From positions 62,001-126,000 of the forward strand of contig CAZCUX010000016.1 in assembly GCA_964502005.1 (NCBI GenBank): a DNA stretch of 64,000 nt. Direction: 5' to 3'. The stretch is from CAJWOS01 sp964502005 (GTDB lineage: Bacteria > Myxococcota_A > UBA796 > UBA2385). Below, one piece after another: positions 8,667-16,245 of this stretch (positions within the stretch are counted from its first letter, which is position 1; every line of letters begins with the position of its first letter). The position numbers and the translations under genes are program-made. The notes below the pieces were generated by a model. The model ran no database searches and had not been told where the DNA came from. It saw nothing but the letters and a program-made list of their open reading frames with translations.

Positions 8667-10543
8667 CACCCCTCGCGCTGCTGTTTTCGACCGCGGTTGC
8701 CGCGGCGACGCCTTCGGATGCAACGGTGGTCTACTACAATGCCCGCATGGCCTTGCGGGAAGACCAGCCCGATGAAGCCGTGCGCTTGTGGTTGCTGCGA
8801 AACGCTCTGGAGTCCCAGCAGCACCGGGTCTCCCCTGAAGACGCAGACTTTCGCAGCGTCACCTGGGTGGCGCTTGGCGACCTCGGCCTGTGCACCGATG
8901 GTCTGCGTCCCGACGACGATGGCGTGGGGATTTGGCCGCTCGCGGTCTACAATCTGGTGGTGCAGACGTTTGGGCGTCGCCCACGGCCGCGCACAGGGGA
9001 GCCGTTTCAGGCGTTTGCGGTCGGACGGCAGCAGCGCCCTGTGGCGATTGGGGATGTGCTCGACCAGGAGGAGCTTCTGGCCGTGCAGCTTTCCCGTGGC
9101 CGCTGCCTCCGGCCCTATCTCGAACAGCTTCACGCCCGCCAAACCTGGCGTCCCCACCCCAAAGACCGGCAAGTGGGCGGGTGGATGCTGCGCCACCTGC
9201 TCGTAAAGGCCTTAGAAACCGTCGACCGCGTGCGCGTGCGGGGCGTATCGGTGTTGGACGCGCGGTTGTTTGACGTCGACCTACAACTGACCGCCTTGGC
9301 CAATCGGGCGGCGCGGCGCGAGGCCCAAGAGCGGTCGCGAAAAGGGCGGGCAATGGGCTTGTCTGTGGCCTCTTTGCGCTTGATGCTAGAGCAAGCCCGC
9401 AAAACGACGCTGCCCCCCGAATCGGACGCGATACGGATTTTGAATGCCTGTCCAACGTGGCCCGTCGAAGAGTGGATGGCCCTCACCGACGACCGGCGCC
9501 GCTTTTTGTTTGACCACGCACGCGCTGTCGCCGCTGACTCGGCGCCCCTCGAACAGGTGGCCTTGGGCATCGTCGACGCGGAGATTCGTGCGGGCAATGG
9601 CGCGGCGGTGATGGCGTGGATTTCTCGCGTGAATGACCGCGCCGCCGTCGCGATGGGTGAACGCGGTGCCCGTTTGCTGGGCCTAGACGCGTCGTCTGGC
9701 TTCACCGAGGCTTCGGTGGTGGCCCTTTGGCGCGCGACCCATTTCGTCGCGTCGGGTGACCTCGCGGCGGCCATGCAGTCCTTCGCATTTGCGGTGGCCC
9801 ACGCACACGAATCGGTCGTGGCCGCGGAGGTCTCGGCCTTGTCGCGGCGCTGGTTGTCGTATGTGACCGGCCAATTCGTGCTAGATGCGTCGTTGATACA
9901 AACGCTGCAGGCCTTGCTGCCCAAACGTGAACGCGCGCATGTTTTCGAAGACCTCGCGTGGCAAGCGGCTGCACACCGCGATGCGGTCTCGTTTGCGCAC
10001 GCGGTCGAGGCCTTGTCTGCGGGGGCTGCCGCGCGGCTCGACCTCGTGCAGCCCCTCGCGGCGGGAGATGTCGGTGGGTTTCAGCGGCGCTTGCGAGAGG
10101 GCATGAACACGTCCCCCACCACCTCCTTGCGGGACATCGACCTCCTGCTGACCATTCTCGAACGGGACAGCGCCGAGGTGCGCCGCGACCATTCTACGAC
10201 GCTCGACGTCGTCGTCGCCTCCGTGCAACCGCTCGCCGAAGAGGGCGACCTGGGGGGACGAAACGCGCGCACGGCGGCGGCCGTCATCGAGCGGGTACGG
10301 GCGATGCAAGAAGGCTTGCAGGCGTTGGACGCGGCCGCAGCCGACATTCGCACGCGGGCGCTGTCCCCGGAGAGTGGCGTGTTTGTGGGCAGTGTCAAGC
10401 TTGCGCCGACCGACGCGCTGCCGTGGCCCTTCGTCGATGGGACCCCAACGCCGCCGTCGGTCTTTGAGCCGCTGTCTATTGAGCCCGTCGAGTGGCGGGA
10501 CGCGCGCGGGGAGTGGGTCTTTGGGTGGAGTATTCGCGGGTGA
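8663..10543 (+). CDS. Large exported helical protein of the motor operon
   Basis: 626 aa from TTG 8663, which overlaps the previous stop as TTGA and follows a G-rich Shine-Dalgarno region. The first 16 residues form a signal peptide (LALLFSTAVAAA, then TPSDAT). Most of the protein is predicted alpha-helical by eye, with Ala/Leu/Arg-rich amphipathic segments and an early stretch (ARMALREDQPDEAVRLWLLR) reminiscent of TPR helices. No catalytic motif is seen. The stop is overlapped by the next start as GTGA. I do not recognise the family. A periplasmic scaffold role is inferred from position and composition only. Confidence 0.62.
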   Translation: MTPLALLFSTAVAAATPSDATVVYYNARMALREDQPDEAVRLWLLRNALESQQHRVSPEDADFRSVTWVALGDLGLCTDGLRPDDDGVGIWPLAVYNLVVQTFGRRPRPRTGEPFQAFAVGRQQRPVAIGDVLDQEELLAVQLSRGRCLRPYLEQLHARQTWRPHPKDRQVGGWMLRHLLVKALETVDRVRVRGVSVLDARLFDVDLQLTALANRAARREAQERSRKGRAMGLSVASLRLMLEQARKTTLPPESDAIRILNACPTWPVEEWMALTDDRRRFLFDHARAVAADSAPLEQVALGIVDAEIRAGNGAAVMAWISRVNDRAAVAMGERGARLLGLDASSGFTEASVVALWRATHFVASGDLAAAMQSFAFAVAHAHESVVAAEVSALSRRWLSYVTGQFVLDASLIQTLQALLPKRERAHVFEDLAWQAAAHRDAVSFAHAVEALSAGAAARLDLVQPLAAGDVGGFQRRLREGMNTSPTTSLRDIDLLLTILERDSAEVRRDHSTTLDVVVASVQPLAEEGDLGGRNARTAAAVIERVRAMQEGLQALDAAAADIRTRALSPESGVFVGSVKLAPTDALPWPFVDGTPTPPSVFEPLSIEPVEWRDARGEWVFGWSIRG

Positions 10544-11229
10544 AGCGAACATCCGCCAACGACCCAGACCGCGTGAAGGCCGCCGCCCGCGACCGCTTGA
10601 CCACGCTGCGCGCGCGATACCAAGAGCGTGCGCCCCGCGAGCGCGAAGCTTATGCCGCGCGGTTGGCGCGCCACAAGCAGGATTTGGCCGAACGACGCGC
10701 CGCCAGCAAGCGCACCCCCCAAGCCGACCGCCGGCGGTGGCTCGTGGTCGCGGTGCTGGTGCTGCTGGTGTTGCTATTGGGCCGCTCTTGCTCGTGCGCG
10801 ACCGAGCTTCCCGCGCCGATGGAGCCAACGCCGGTGGATGGTTCGGCGGTCGGCGGCCACGGAGGCGCGCTCGATGCGCCCCCCCACCCGAGGCCAAAGG
10901 GCGTAGGCCGGCCTGCTTTTGTTGCGCCTGCGGCCGTTGCGGTCACCTGGACCACCTTGCTTCACCAACAGGTCGCCGCGCGCGGTCCTGCGCTGGCGGC
11001 ATGTGTCGAGGGGGCGGACACGCCGTCGGCGGTGCGGTGGTCCTTCGCTTTAGAACCCCGCGAAGGACGTGTATCCGCGGCATCGTTGGAGCCGCTGCTG
11101 GGCGAGGTCGCGCTCACCTCCAGCCAAGAGGCATGTGTGCTCGGGGTTTTGGCCGAGCCGCCCTATCGGCTGGGAGACGTCGACCAAAGCGCGATTCCCC
11201 GCCGGGTGACCCTCGTGGTGGAGTTGTAG
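10540..11229 (+). CDS. Single-pass membrane protein with AgmX/PglI-like C-terminal domain
   Basis: 229 aa from GTG 10540, overlapping the previous stop (GTGA) with GGGTGGAG about 9 nt upstream. A basic, coiled-coil-prone cytoplasmic segment (1-65) precedes one membrane helix (about 67-82), a Pro-rich linker and a C-terminal domain of about 90 residues. That domain has the layout of the AgmX/PglI (TonB-like) domain: a Cys in the first helix (LAACVEG), a strand (VRWSFALEPREGRV), then ACVLGVL. In Myxococcus the AgmX/PglI domain ends GltG and GltJ of the gliding machine. It is the last gene of the operon and no terminator is obvious. The domain call is by pattern and is moderate. Confidence 0.6.
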   Translation: MKRTSANDPDRVKAAARDRLTTLRARYQERAPREREAYAARLARHKQDLAERRAASKRTPQADRRRWLVVAVLVLLVLLLGRSCSCATELPAPMEPTPVDGSAVGGHGGALDAPPHPRPKGVGRPAFVAPAAVAVTWTTLLHQQVAARGPALAACVEGADTPSAVRWSFALEPREGRVSAASLEPLLGEVALTSSQEACVLGVLAEPPYRLGDVDQSAIPRRVTLVVEL

Positions 11230-11289
11230 GCCCGTCGCGCGTGTCAAGGCCACCAAAGGCGCGAAAATCTGGGTGCGAAACTGCAAAAT

Positions 11290-11313
11290 GAATGGCCGTT
11301 CATTTGTCGACAA
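11290..11313. repeat. Palindromic GAATGGCCGTTCATTT motif with adjacent TTGTCGACAA palindrome
   Basis: Positions 11290-11305 carry an imperfect palindrome that recurs, with one or two changes, at 35884-35900 and 62313-62330, each time just past a gene end. A perfect 10-bp palindrome (TTGTCGACAA, 11304-11313) follows. The pair lies between the motor operon and hpt. It could be a repeat family, a weak hairpin or an operator for hpt. The sequence is certain; the role is unknown. Confidence 0.35.
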
Positions 11314-11424
11314 TGTCCGGCATACGCTGATGTTCAACCGTCTCCGTTCGGCGGGCGCGGTTTTCGCGGGACCTTGGGTTCGCAGGGTACCAAAACCGGA
11401 TACAGGGTCGTTTGGGAGGAGGAT

Positions 11425-11979
11425 GTGTTGTCCAACCATCATATCGACGTATTGATTGCCGAAGACCGCATCGCCGCGCGGGTGGACGAGCTGGCCCAAG
11501 AAGTCGCCTCGGCGCTCGGCCGAACGGCCCGGTCGGAGGCGCTCGTGGTGGTCGGGCCCCTCAAGGGTGCCACCCTCTTGGTCGCCGACCTCATCCGGGC
11601 GCTGTACCGGGCCGGCGTCGCGACGGAAATCGACTTCCTCGGCTTGTCCAGCTACGGCGCCAGCACGGTGTCGTCGGGCACCGTGACCCTCACGAGCGAC
11701 CTCTCGATGGACATCGCCGGGCGCCATGTGCTGCTGGTGGACGACATCATCGACACCGGGCGCACGCTCCGCTTTGCCCAAGACCATCTGCTCCAGCGCA
11801 AGCCGGCGTCCTTGCGCACGTTGGTCCTGCTCGACAAGCCTGACCGACGCGTGGTGCATGCAGATGTCGAGCACGTCGGCTTTGTCATCCCCGACTTGTT
11901 CGTGATTGGCTACGGCACCGACCTCAACCAGCGGTACCGCGAATTGCCGTTTGTGGGCGTGCTCACCCAGGACGTCTAA
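11425..11979 (+). CDS. hpt: Hypoxanthine phosphoribosyltransferase
   Basis: 184 aa purine-salvage enzyme that converts hypoxanthine or guanine plus PRPP to IMP or GMP in the cytoplasm. The PRPP-binding motif LLVDDIIDTGRTL is intact with its two Asp residues, preceded by VVVGPLKGATLLVADL (pyrophosphate loop) and followed by the substrate region DKPDRR. IPDLFVIGYGTDLNQRYRELPFVGVL is the usual ending of bacterial Hpt. An AGGAGG (11417-11422) precedes either GTG 11425 or TTG 11428, and the true start is one of these. Length is normal for the family. It stands alone between the motor operon and a kinase gene. Confidence 0.92.
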   Translation: MLSNHHIDVLIAEDRIAARVDELAQEVASALGRTARSEALVVVGPLKGATLLVADLIRALYRAGVATEIDFLGLSSYGASTVSSGTVTLTSDLSMDIAGRHVLLVDDIIDTGRTLRFAQDHLLQRKPASLRTLVLLDKPDRRVVHADVEHVGFVIPDLFVIGYGTDLNQRYRELPFVGVLTQDV

Positions 11980-12184
11980 CGAGCCGGCAACGCGCCCCTT
12001 TGGGTGCTCCCGGAATCGGCGCGTGCTGGGGAAAGGGAGGGGGACGGAGGCCTCGCCGCTGGTTTGACCGATTTGCGCCATAGGGGTCAGGATTGGAGGG
12101 CATCGATCCGTTGACCCAATCAGGTCACGATTGGGTGGTCAATGGGTGGATTTTCGCCAGCGACCCGTTGGGCGAGAGGTAGGC

Positions 12185-13819
12185 GTGTCAGCACCGCGAG
12201 CCGTAGAGTGGTCGGGAGCCTCGGGCGTTTGGTCGCCCGATCGAGGTGATTCCGTGCCTGACCCGTCCTTGTCCCCTTTGCAACGGTCCCCCGAAGCGGG
12301 GCGCGACCCCCGTTTGGGTGTCATTGTCGATGGTCGGTACCGGATTGAGGCTGTGCTTTCGACGGGCCGGCTGGGCGTGATTTTCCGCGCCGCGCAGCTC
12401 CCGCTTGAGCGTCGGGTTGTCATCAAGGTGATGGACCTCGCGCTGCCCTCCGAAGGCACGGCGGAAAATGCTGCATATCAGCAACGGTTTTTGAATGAGG
12501 CAAGTGCGCTGTCGAAGCTGCAAAGTCCATTCACAGTGCGTCTTTTCGACTTTGGATTTTGGAATGGTTCGCCATATTTGGTGATGGAGTATCTGCAAGG
12601 CGAGACGCTGCACAGCCTCATTCGGCGGTCTGGACCCCTCTCTCCGCGGCTCGCTGTGCGCATTGCCGAGCAGGTGTGCCGGAGCTTGCATGAAGCGCAT
12701 GATGTAGGTGTGGTACACCGCGACTTGCAGCCCAACAACATCTTCCTCGTCGATGACCCGTCGGGGGGCGGGCGAATGGTCAAGGTGCTCGACTTTGGGC
12801 TGGTCAAGGAATTGGGCGACGACTCGGAAATCACCGGTGCTACGCAGTGGATGGGCTCGCACCACCATTCCGCGCCCGAGCAACTCGAAGTGGACGTCCG
12901 GTTGGACGGTCGCGCGGACCAGTACGCTTTGGGTGTCGTCCTGTTTGAGATGATTACGGGGCGGCTGCCGTTTTTGTCGGAAAACGTCTTTGACGTGATG
13001 ACGGCCAAGCTCAACAAGGCCGCGCCGCGTATCGAGGAGGTTGCTCCCGACGAAGAGTTCCCTGGCTGCCTCTCCTTTACGGTGGACGTGGCGCTCGCGA
13101 GGCGACCCCAAGAACGCTTTGCGAACATGATGGAGTTTCGGCGCGCGCTGCAAGCGTGTTCGCGCGCGGTGGTTCACGACGACTGGTTTTCCGTCGTTTT
13201 GACCCGCACGCCCGAAGGACGCATCGAAGGTCCACGGGAGCTGTGGGCGTCGAGCCGCTCCTTGTCGGAGTCGATGTCGATGTCGATTTCCCATGTGCCC
13301 GTGGCGCGTCCGATTGAGCTGCCACCCGTCATCACGCCCTTCCAGCCGATGTCGCTGTCCCCATCTGGCCCGCCAGAGCCAGCGCCGGCCCATGTTTTGC
13401 GCTCCTGGTCCTTGGTGGTGGCGGCGGTGGGCTTGGTCCTCGTATTGTTGGCCGTGTGGGGCTTGGTGGTCGACCGCGATGGCTGGGCCCCCGTCTCCCG
13501 CGCGGGGCAGCGGCCTGCGGTCAGTGTGGACGCCCTATCTTCGCAAAGCGGCCAACCATCGGGGCTATCCGCGTCGTCCGAAGGGGAGGCGGATGTCGCC
13601 TTGCCCAATGATGCGTTGCCCGCGATTCCGGGGCAGAAACACGGACCCGTGACGCTCCACGCCGCCGACGTTCGGGGGACCGAGGGCCCCCCTGCCACCT
13701 TGCCGGCGGAAGGCAGCGGCGATGCGCCCGCGCCACCAACTCCCGCCAACGCAGGAGCCCCGTCCGCGGCGGATTCGTCCGAGATGAAGCTCGACGACGA
13801 AATCAAGAACCCGTTTTAG
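12185..13819 (+). CDS. Membrane Ser/Thr protein kinase with altered catalytic loop (HRDLQPNN)
   Basis: 544 aa Hanks-type kinase. GTG 12185 is chosen for the AGAGG 5 nt upstream; an in-frame TTG at 12131 also exists. Kinase domain about 50-330: Lys81 in VVIKVM, helix-C Glu105, HRDLQPNN at 178-185, DFG at 203-205, APE at 230-232. The usual Lys of HRDLKPxN is Gln (182), which may lower activity, while the Asp and Asn are present. The glycine loop is degenerate (STGRLGVIF). A membrane helix follows at about 408-429, then about 115 Pro/Ser/Asp-rich residues outside. Probably a receptor-type signalling kinase; the ligand is unknown. Downstream is a long gene-free stretch. Confidence 0.88.
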   Translation: MSAPRAVEWSGASGVWSPDRGDSVPDPSLSPLQRSPEAGRDPRLGVIVDGRYRIEAVLSTGRLGVIFRAAQLPLERRVVIKVMDLALPSEGTAENAAYQQRFLNEASALSKLQSPFTVRLFDFGFWNGSPYLVMEYLQGETLHSLIRRSGPLSPRLAVRIAEQVCRSLHEAHDVGVVHRDLQPNNIFLVDDPSGGGRMVKVLDFGLVKELGDDSEITGATQWMGSHHHSAPEQLEVDVRLDGRADQYALGVVLFEMITGRLPFLSENVFDVMTAKLNKAAPRIEEVAPDEEFPGCLSFTVDVALARRPQERFANMMEFRRALQACSRAVVHDDWFSVVLTRTPEGRIEGPRELWASSRSLSESMSMSISHVPVARPIELPPVITPFQPMSLSPSGPPEPAPAHVLRSWSLVVAAVGLVLVLLAVWGLVVDRDGWAPVSRAGQRPAVSVDALSSQSGQPSGLSASSEGEADVALPNDALPAIPGQKHGPVTLHAADVRGTEGPPATLPAEGSGDAPAPPTPANAGAPSAADSSEMKLDDEIKNPF

Positions 13820-14352
13820 CGCTGGGGTGTCAAGTCCAGGGTACGGGATGGCCGTAGGGGCGGGTGTAGACGTCCACGGCGAAGCAAAGAGCCGCCTCGG
13901 TTCCCCCCGAAGCGGGCACACCCACCGGGGGGGAGACCAAGCCCTCCGCGTCAGGCGCGCGATTGCGGCGCCATCGGCAAGTCGGCGATGGGGTGCGAAG
14001 GGCGAAGGCAATCGGCGTCGCAGGGAACGAATGATTCGCTTGGGGCGCAGGTGCGGTTCGGGGTGCCCGTAGGAACGGGCAGCGCACACGAGGCAGGGGT
14101 AGCCCATCATTGGGTCAGCCGTCCTAGCGCGGCAGCGGGCACCACCCCGGCTGGATTGGGTCAGGCGTTCCCGCTGTGTAGCGGCGCGCACGCTCCGGGG
14201 GCGCTCCGATTGGCCTGGGTGATACGTGTATCAAAAAAGATACGCGGCGGGGCCAAGTGTGTCCGCGTTGAACCAGCGAAAACAGGCGAAAATGTCCAAA
14301 TTTCGTTGGCATGATTTCTGCATGGAGGGTTTGCAGCCAATCGGAGAGAACC
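13820..14352. other. 533-nt gene-free region with strong hairpins, candidate structured RNA or leader
   Basis: No convincing gene lies between the kinase and the sigma factor; short frames on both strands lack ribosome sites and recognisable products. Two stable hairpins stand out: 13901-13934 (9-bp stem, TTCCCCCCG with CGGGGGGGA, 16-nt loop) and 14064-14081 (TGCCCGT, AGGA loop, ACGGGCA). The GC-rich first part then gives way to an A/T-richer stretch (14220-14320) carrying GATAC repeats. None of the conserved cores of RNase P RNA, tmRNA or SRP RNA is recognised. A small RNA or a long 5' leader of the sigma gene is possible. Confidence 0.4.
14221..14243. promoter_or_regulatory. GATAC inverted and direct repeat upstream of the sigma gene
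   Basis: GATAC-GT-GTATC (14221-14232) is a perfect inverted repeat. It is followed by six A and a third GATAC (14239-14243). It lies about 110 nt before the sigma-factor ATG in the A/T-richer part of the intergenic region. A dimeric regulator site is plausible; nothing in the sequence identifies the regulator. Confidence 0.35.
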
Positions 14353-15090
14353 ATGAACCCCACCACCGCCTCCACCGCCGTCCATCCAGAATCCAACGCC
14401 GGGCAGACTATGGTGCTGCAGCACCTCGGCCAGATTCGAGCCATCGCGCGGCGGCTGGCCTCGCGGCTCCCTCCTTCGGTTGAGGTTGAGGAGCTTGTGA
14501 ATATCGGTGTTTTGGGGCTTCTCGACGCCGCCGATCGCTTTGACTCGTCGAAAGGTGTGCCGTTCCGTGCGTATGCGGAGATGCGGATTCGGGGCCAGAT
14601 GATTGACGCCCTCCGCGCCGACGACCTCGTGCCCCGCTCCGTGCGCCGCAAGCACAACCGCCTGGAGCAAGAGCGCAACGCATTGAGCAATCGCCTGGGC
14701 CGTGTGCCCACCCGCGACGAGCTGCGCGACCAGTTGGACATGGACGACGACACCTTCGATGCATTTGTGAGCGACGCACGGGTCGCGACCATCGCCAGCC
14801 TCGACGCGCCCGTCGGCGAAGACGGCAGCACTACGTTGGTCGAAACCTTGTGCAACGAGCTGGGCACGTCTGAAGACTGCTTCGCCGACAAAGAGATGCG
14901 ACTGGCTGTGGCTACCGCTGTGCGCAATCTCCCGGAGCGCGAGCGCGTGGTTGTGACCTCGTATTACCTCCACCGCTTGACCTTGCAGGAGATTGGCCAG
15001 CGCTTGGGCGTCACCGAGTCGCGCGCGTGCCAACTGCGGGGCCAGGGCGTCAAGCGCCTCCAATACCGGCTCCGCAACCTTCGGGGCTAA
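14353..15090 (+). CDS. RNA polymerase sigma factor, FliA/WhiG class
   Basis: 245 aa, ATG preceded by GGAGAGAA. Region 2 (about 15-90) has the core-binding and -10 recognition helices (LVNIGVLGLLDAADRFDSSKG, FRAYAEMRIRGQMIDALR), typical of the sigma-28/WhiG group, including the DxVPRSVRRK stretch just after. Region 3 follows (LSNRLGRVPTRDELRDQL). Region 4 has a helix-turn-helix (LTLQEIGQRLGVTESRACQLR). Members of this class direct flagellar, motility, sporulation or developmental regulons. Its genomic partner is not obvious: it is flanked by a kinase and a GST. No anti-sigma (FlgM-like) gene is seen nearby. Control of the MotAB/FliG-like operon is speculation. Confidence 0.9.
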   Translation: MNPTTASTAVHPESNAGQTMVLQHLGQIRAIARRLASRLPPSVEVEELVNIGVLGLLDAADRFDSSKGVPFRAYAEMRIRGQMIDALRADDLVPRSVRRKHNRLEQERNALSNRLGRVPTRDELRDQLDMDDDTFDAFVSDARVATIASLDAPVGEDGSTTLVETLCNELGTSEDCFADKEMRLAVATAVRNLPERERVVVTSYYLHRLTLQEIGQRLGVTESRACQLRGQGVKRLQYRLRNLRG

Positions 15091-15107
15091 CGGCCACGCG
15101 CGCGGAT

Positions 15108-15959
15108 TCAGCCGTTGACGTCGGCGGCGCTGTGGCGCTCCCGGACTTGGGTGGTGGGGTCTCCCCAGGTTTTGTTGATGCGGCAACCGCGCTGCACGGC
15201 AGGGCGGGCGGCGAGGTCGCGGGCCCATCGTTGCACATGCGTGTATTGGTCGACCTCCAAGAAGGTCGCAGCGCCGTAAAGCTCGCCCAGGACCAACGCG
15301 CCGTACCACGGCCAGATGGCAATGTCGGCGATAGAGTAGGTGTCGCCGGCGATGAAGGCGCGGTCGGCGAGGTTGCGGTCCAAGACATCGAGCTGGCGCT
15401 TGGCTTCCATCGCGAAACGGTCGATGGCGTATTCAATCTTGATGGGCGCGTAGGCGTAGAAGTGGCCAAATCCGCCGCCCAAATACGGCGCAGAGCCCAT
15501 TTGCCAGAACAGCCAGTTGAGGGTCTCGGTTTGCGCGGGTGGGTCGTCGGGCAAAAACGCGCCAAACTTTCGCGCGAGGTAGAGCAGAATCGCGCCGGAC
15601 TCAAACACCCGCTGGGGTGGATTGACGGAGTGGTCCATCAATACGGGAATCTTCGAGTTGGGATTGGCGGCGACAAAGCCCGAGCCAAACTGGTCGCCCG
15701 ACAAAATATCGACCACCCAGGCGTCGTACTCGGCGCCGGAGAAGCCCCGCGCGACGAGCTCTTCGAGCATGATGGTAATCTTGACTCCATTGGGCGTGGC
15801 CAAGGAGTAGAGCTGGAGTGGGTGCGCGCCGACGGGGAGGTCGTGGGCGTGCGTGGGCCCGGCAATGGGTCGGTTGACGCTCCCGAAACGGCCGCCATTG
15901 GCTTGTTTCCATGTCCAGACAGTCGGCGGGGTGTAGTCTGGCGGAAATGAAGTGGACAT
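15108..15959 (-). CDS. yghU: Glutathione S-transferase family protein, YghU-like disulfide oxidoreductase
   Basis: 283 aa, close to E. coli YghU (288). The long N-terminal extension (YTPPTVWTWKQANGGRFGSVNRP) is specific to the YghU/YfcG group. The thioredoxin-fold domain contains LYSLATPNGVKITIMLEEL, with TPNG in place of a catalytic Cys, as in YghU, and later NPNSKIPVL and ESGAILLYL for glutathione binding. The helical C-terminal domain contains IADIAIWPW. It uses two glutathiones for disulfide reduction in the cytoplasm. The start is ATG 15959 and lacks a strong ribosome site. It converges with the sigma gene, 17 nt apart. The A/T-rich palindrome at 16126 lies upstream. Confidence 0.88.
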   Translation of the reverse strand: MSTSFPPDYTPPTVWTWKQANGGRFGSVNRPIAGPTHAHDLPVGAHPLQLYSLATPNGVKITIMLEELVARGFSGAEYDAWVVDILSGDQFGSGFVAANPNSKIPVLMDHSVNPPQRVFESGAILLYLARKFGAFLPDDPPAQTETLNWLFWQMGSAPYLGGGFGHFYAYAPIKIEYAIDRFAMEAKRQLDVLDRNLADRAFIAGDTYSIADIAIWPWYGALVLGELYGAATFLEVDQYTHVQRWARDLAARPAVQRGCRINKTWGDPTTQVRERHSAADVNG

Positions 15960-16125
15960 GGTGGACAGCTCTCGATGGGACAGGAGTTCGGGGCTTGCGC
16001 AAGCCAAGGGCACGTTGCGCTTTGTTCACGCGTTATATCCAAGCGTAGCCCAGCCACGGCGCCGGGCCGGGATTTCTCGCGCTCGTCCGCGCCTTTTTGC
16101 AGGGGCGGGTGTCGGGACGAAAAAA

Positions 16126-16146
16126 TACAATATAACATATATTGTA
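16126..16146. promoter_or_regulatory. A/T-rich perfect 9-bp inverted repeat upstream of yghU
   Basis: TACAATATA (16126-16134) and TATATTGTA (16138-16146) form a perfect inverted repeat around ACA, with no G or C except at the ends and centre. On the minus strand it is followed by six T. It lies 167 nt upstream of the GST start in a locally A/T-rich island. It could be a repressor operator or part of a terminator; both fit. Confidence 0.4.
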
Positions 16147-16147
16147 T

Positions 16148-16194
16148 AAAAATGAAAACGCACCAAAATGCAGTATTATGGACTGTTTTGGCGC
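16148..16194 (-). terminator. Probable rho-independent terminator of the 16246-16812 lipoprotein gene
   Basis: Read on the minus strand, an imperfect stem (GCGCCAAAACAG with CTGCATTTTGGTGC, positions 16194-16183 and 16173-16160, one mismatch and a 2-nt bulge) is followed by GTTTTCATTTTT. It begins about 50 nt past the lipoprotein stop. The stem is moderately stable. Confidence 0.45.
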
Positions 16195-16245
16195 GTTTGG
16201 TGTGTTGATTTTTTGTGATGACCGGACGCCAGCCCCCGCTGCACC

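Noticed and set aside
13565..14191. Minus-strand frame over the 13820-14352 intergenic region
   Set aside because: No ribosome site or known motif; it overlaps the end of the kinase gene and crosses both hairpins.
15027..15950. Plus-strand frame antisense to yghU
   Set aside because: The YghU-type motifs are complete on the minus strand.
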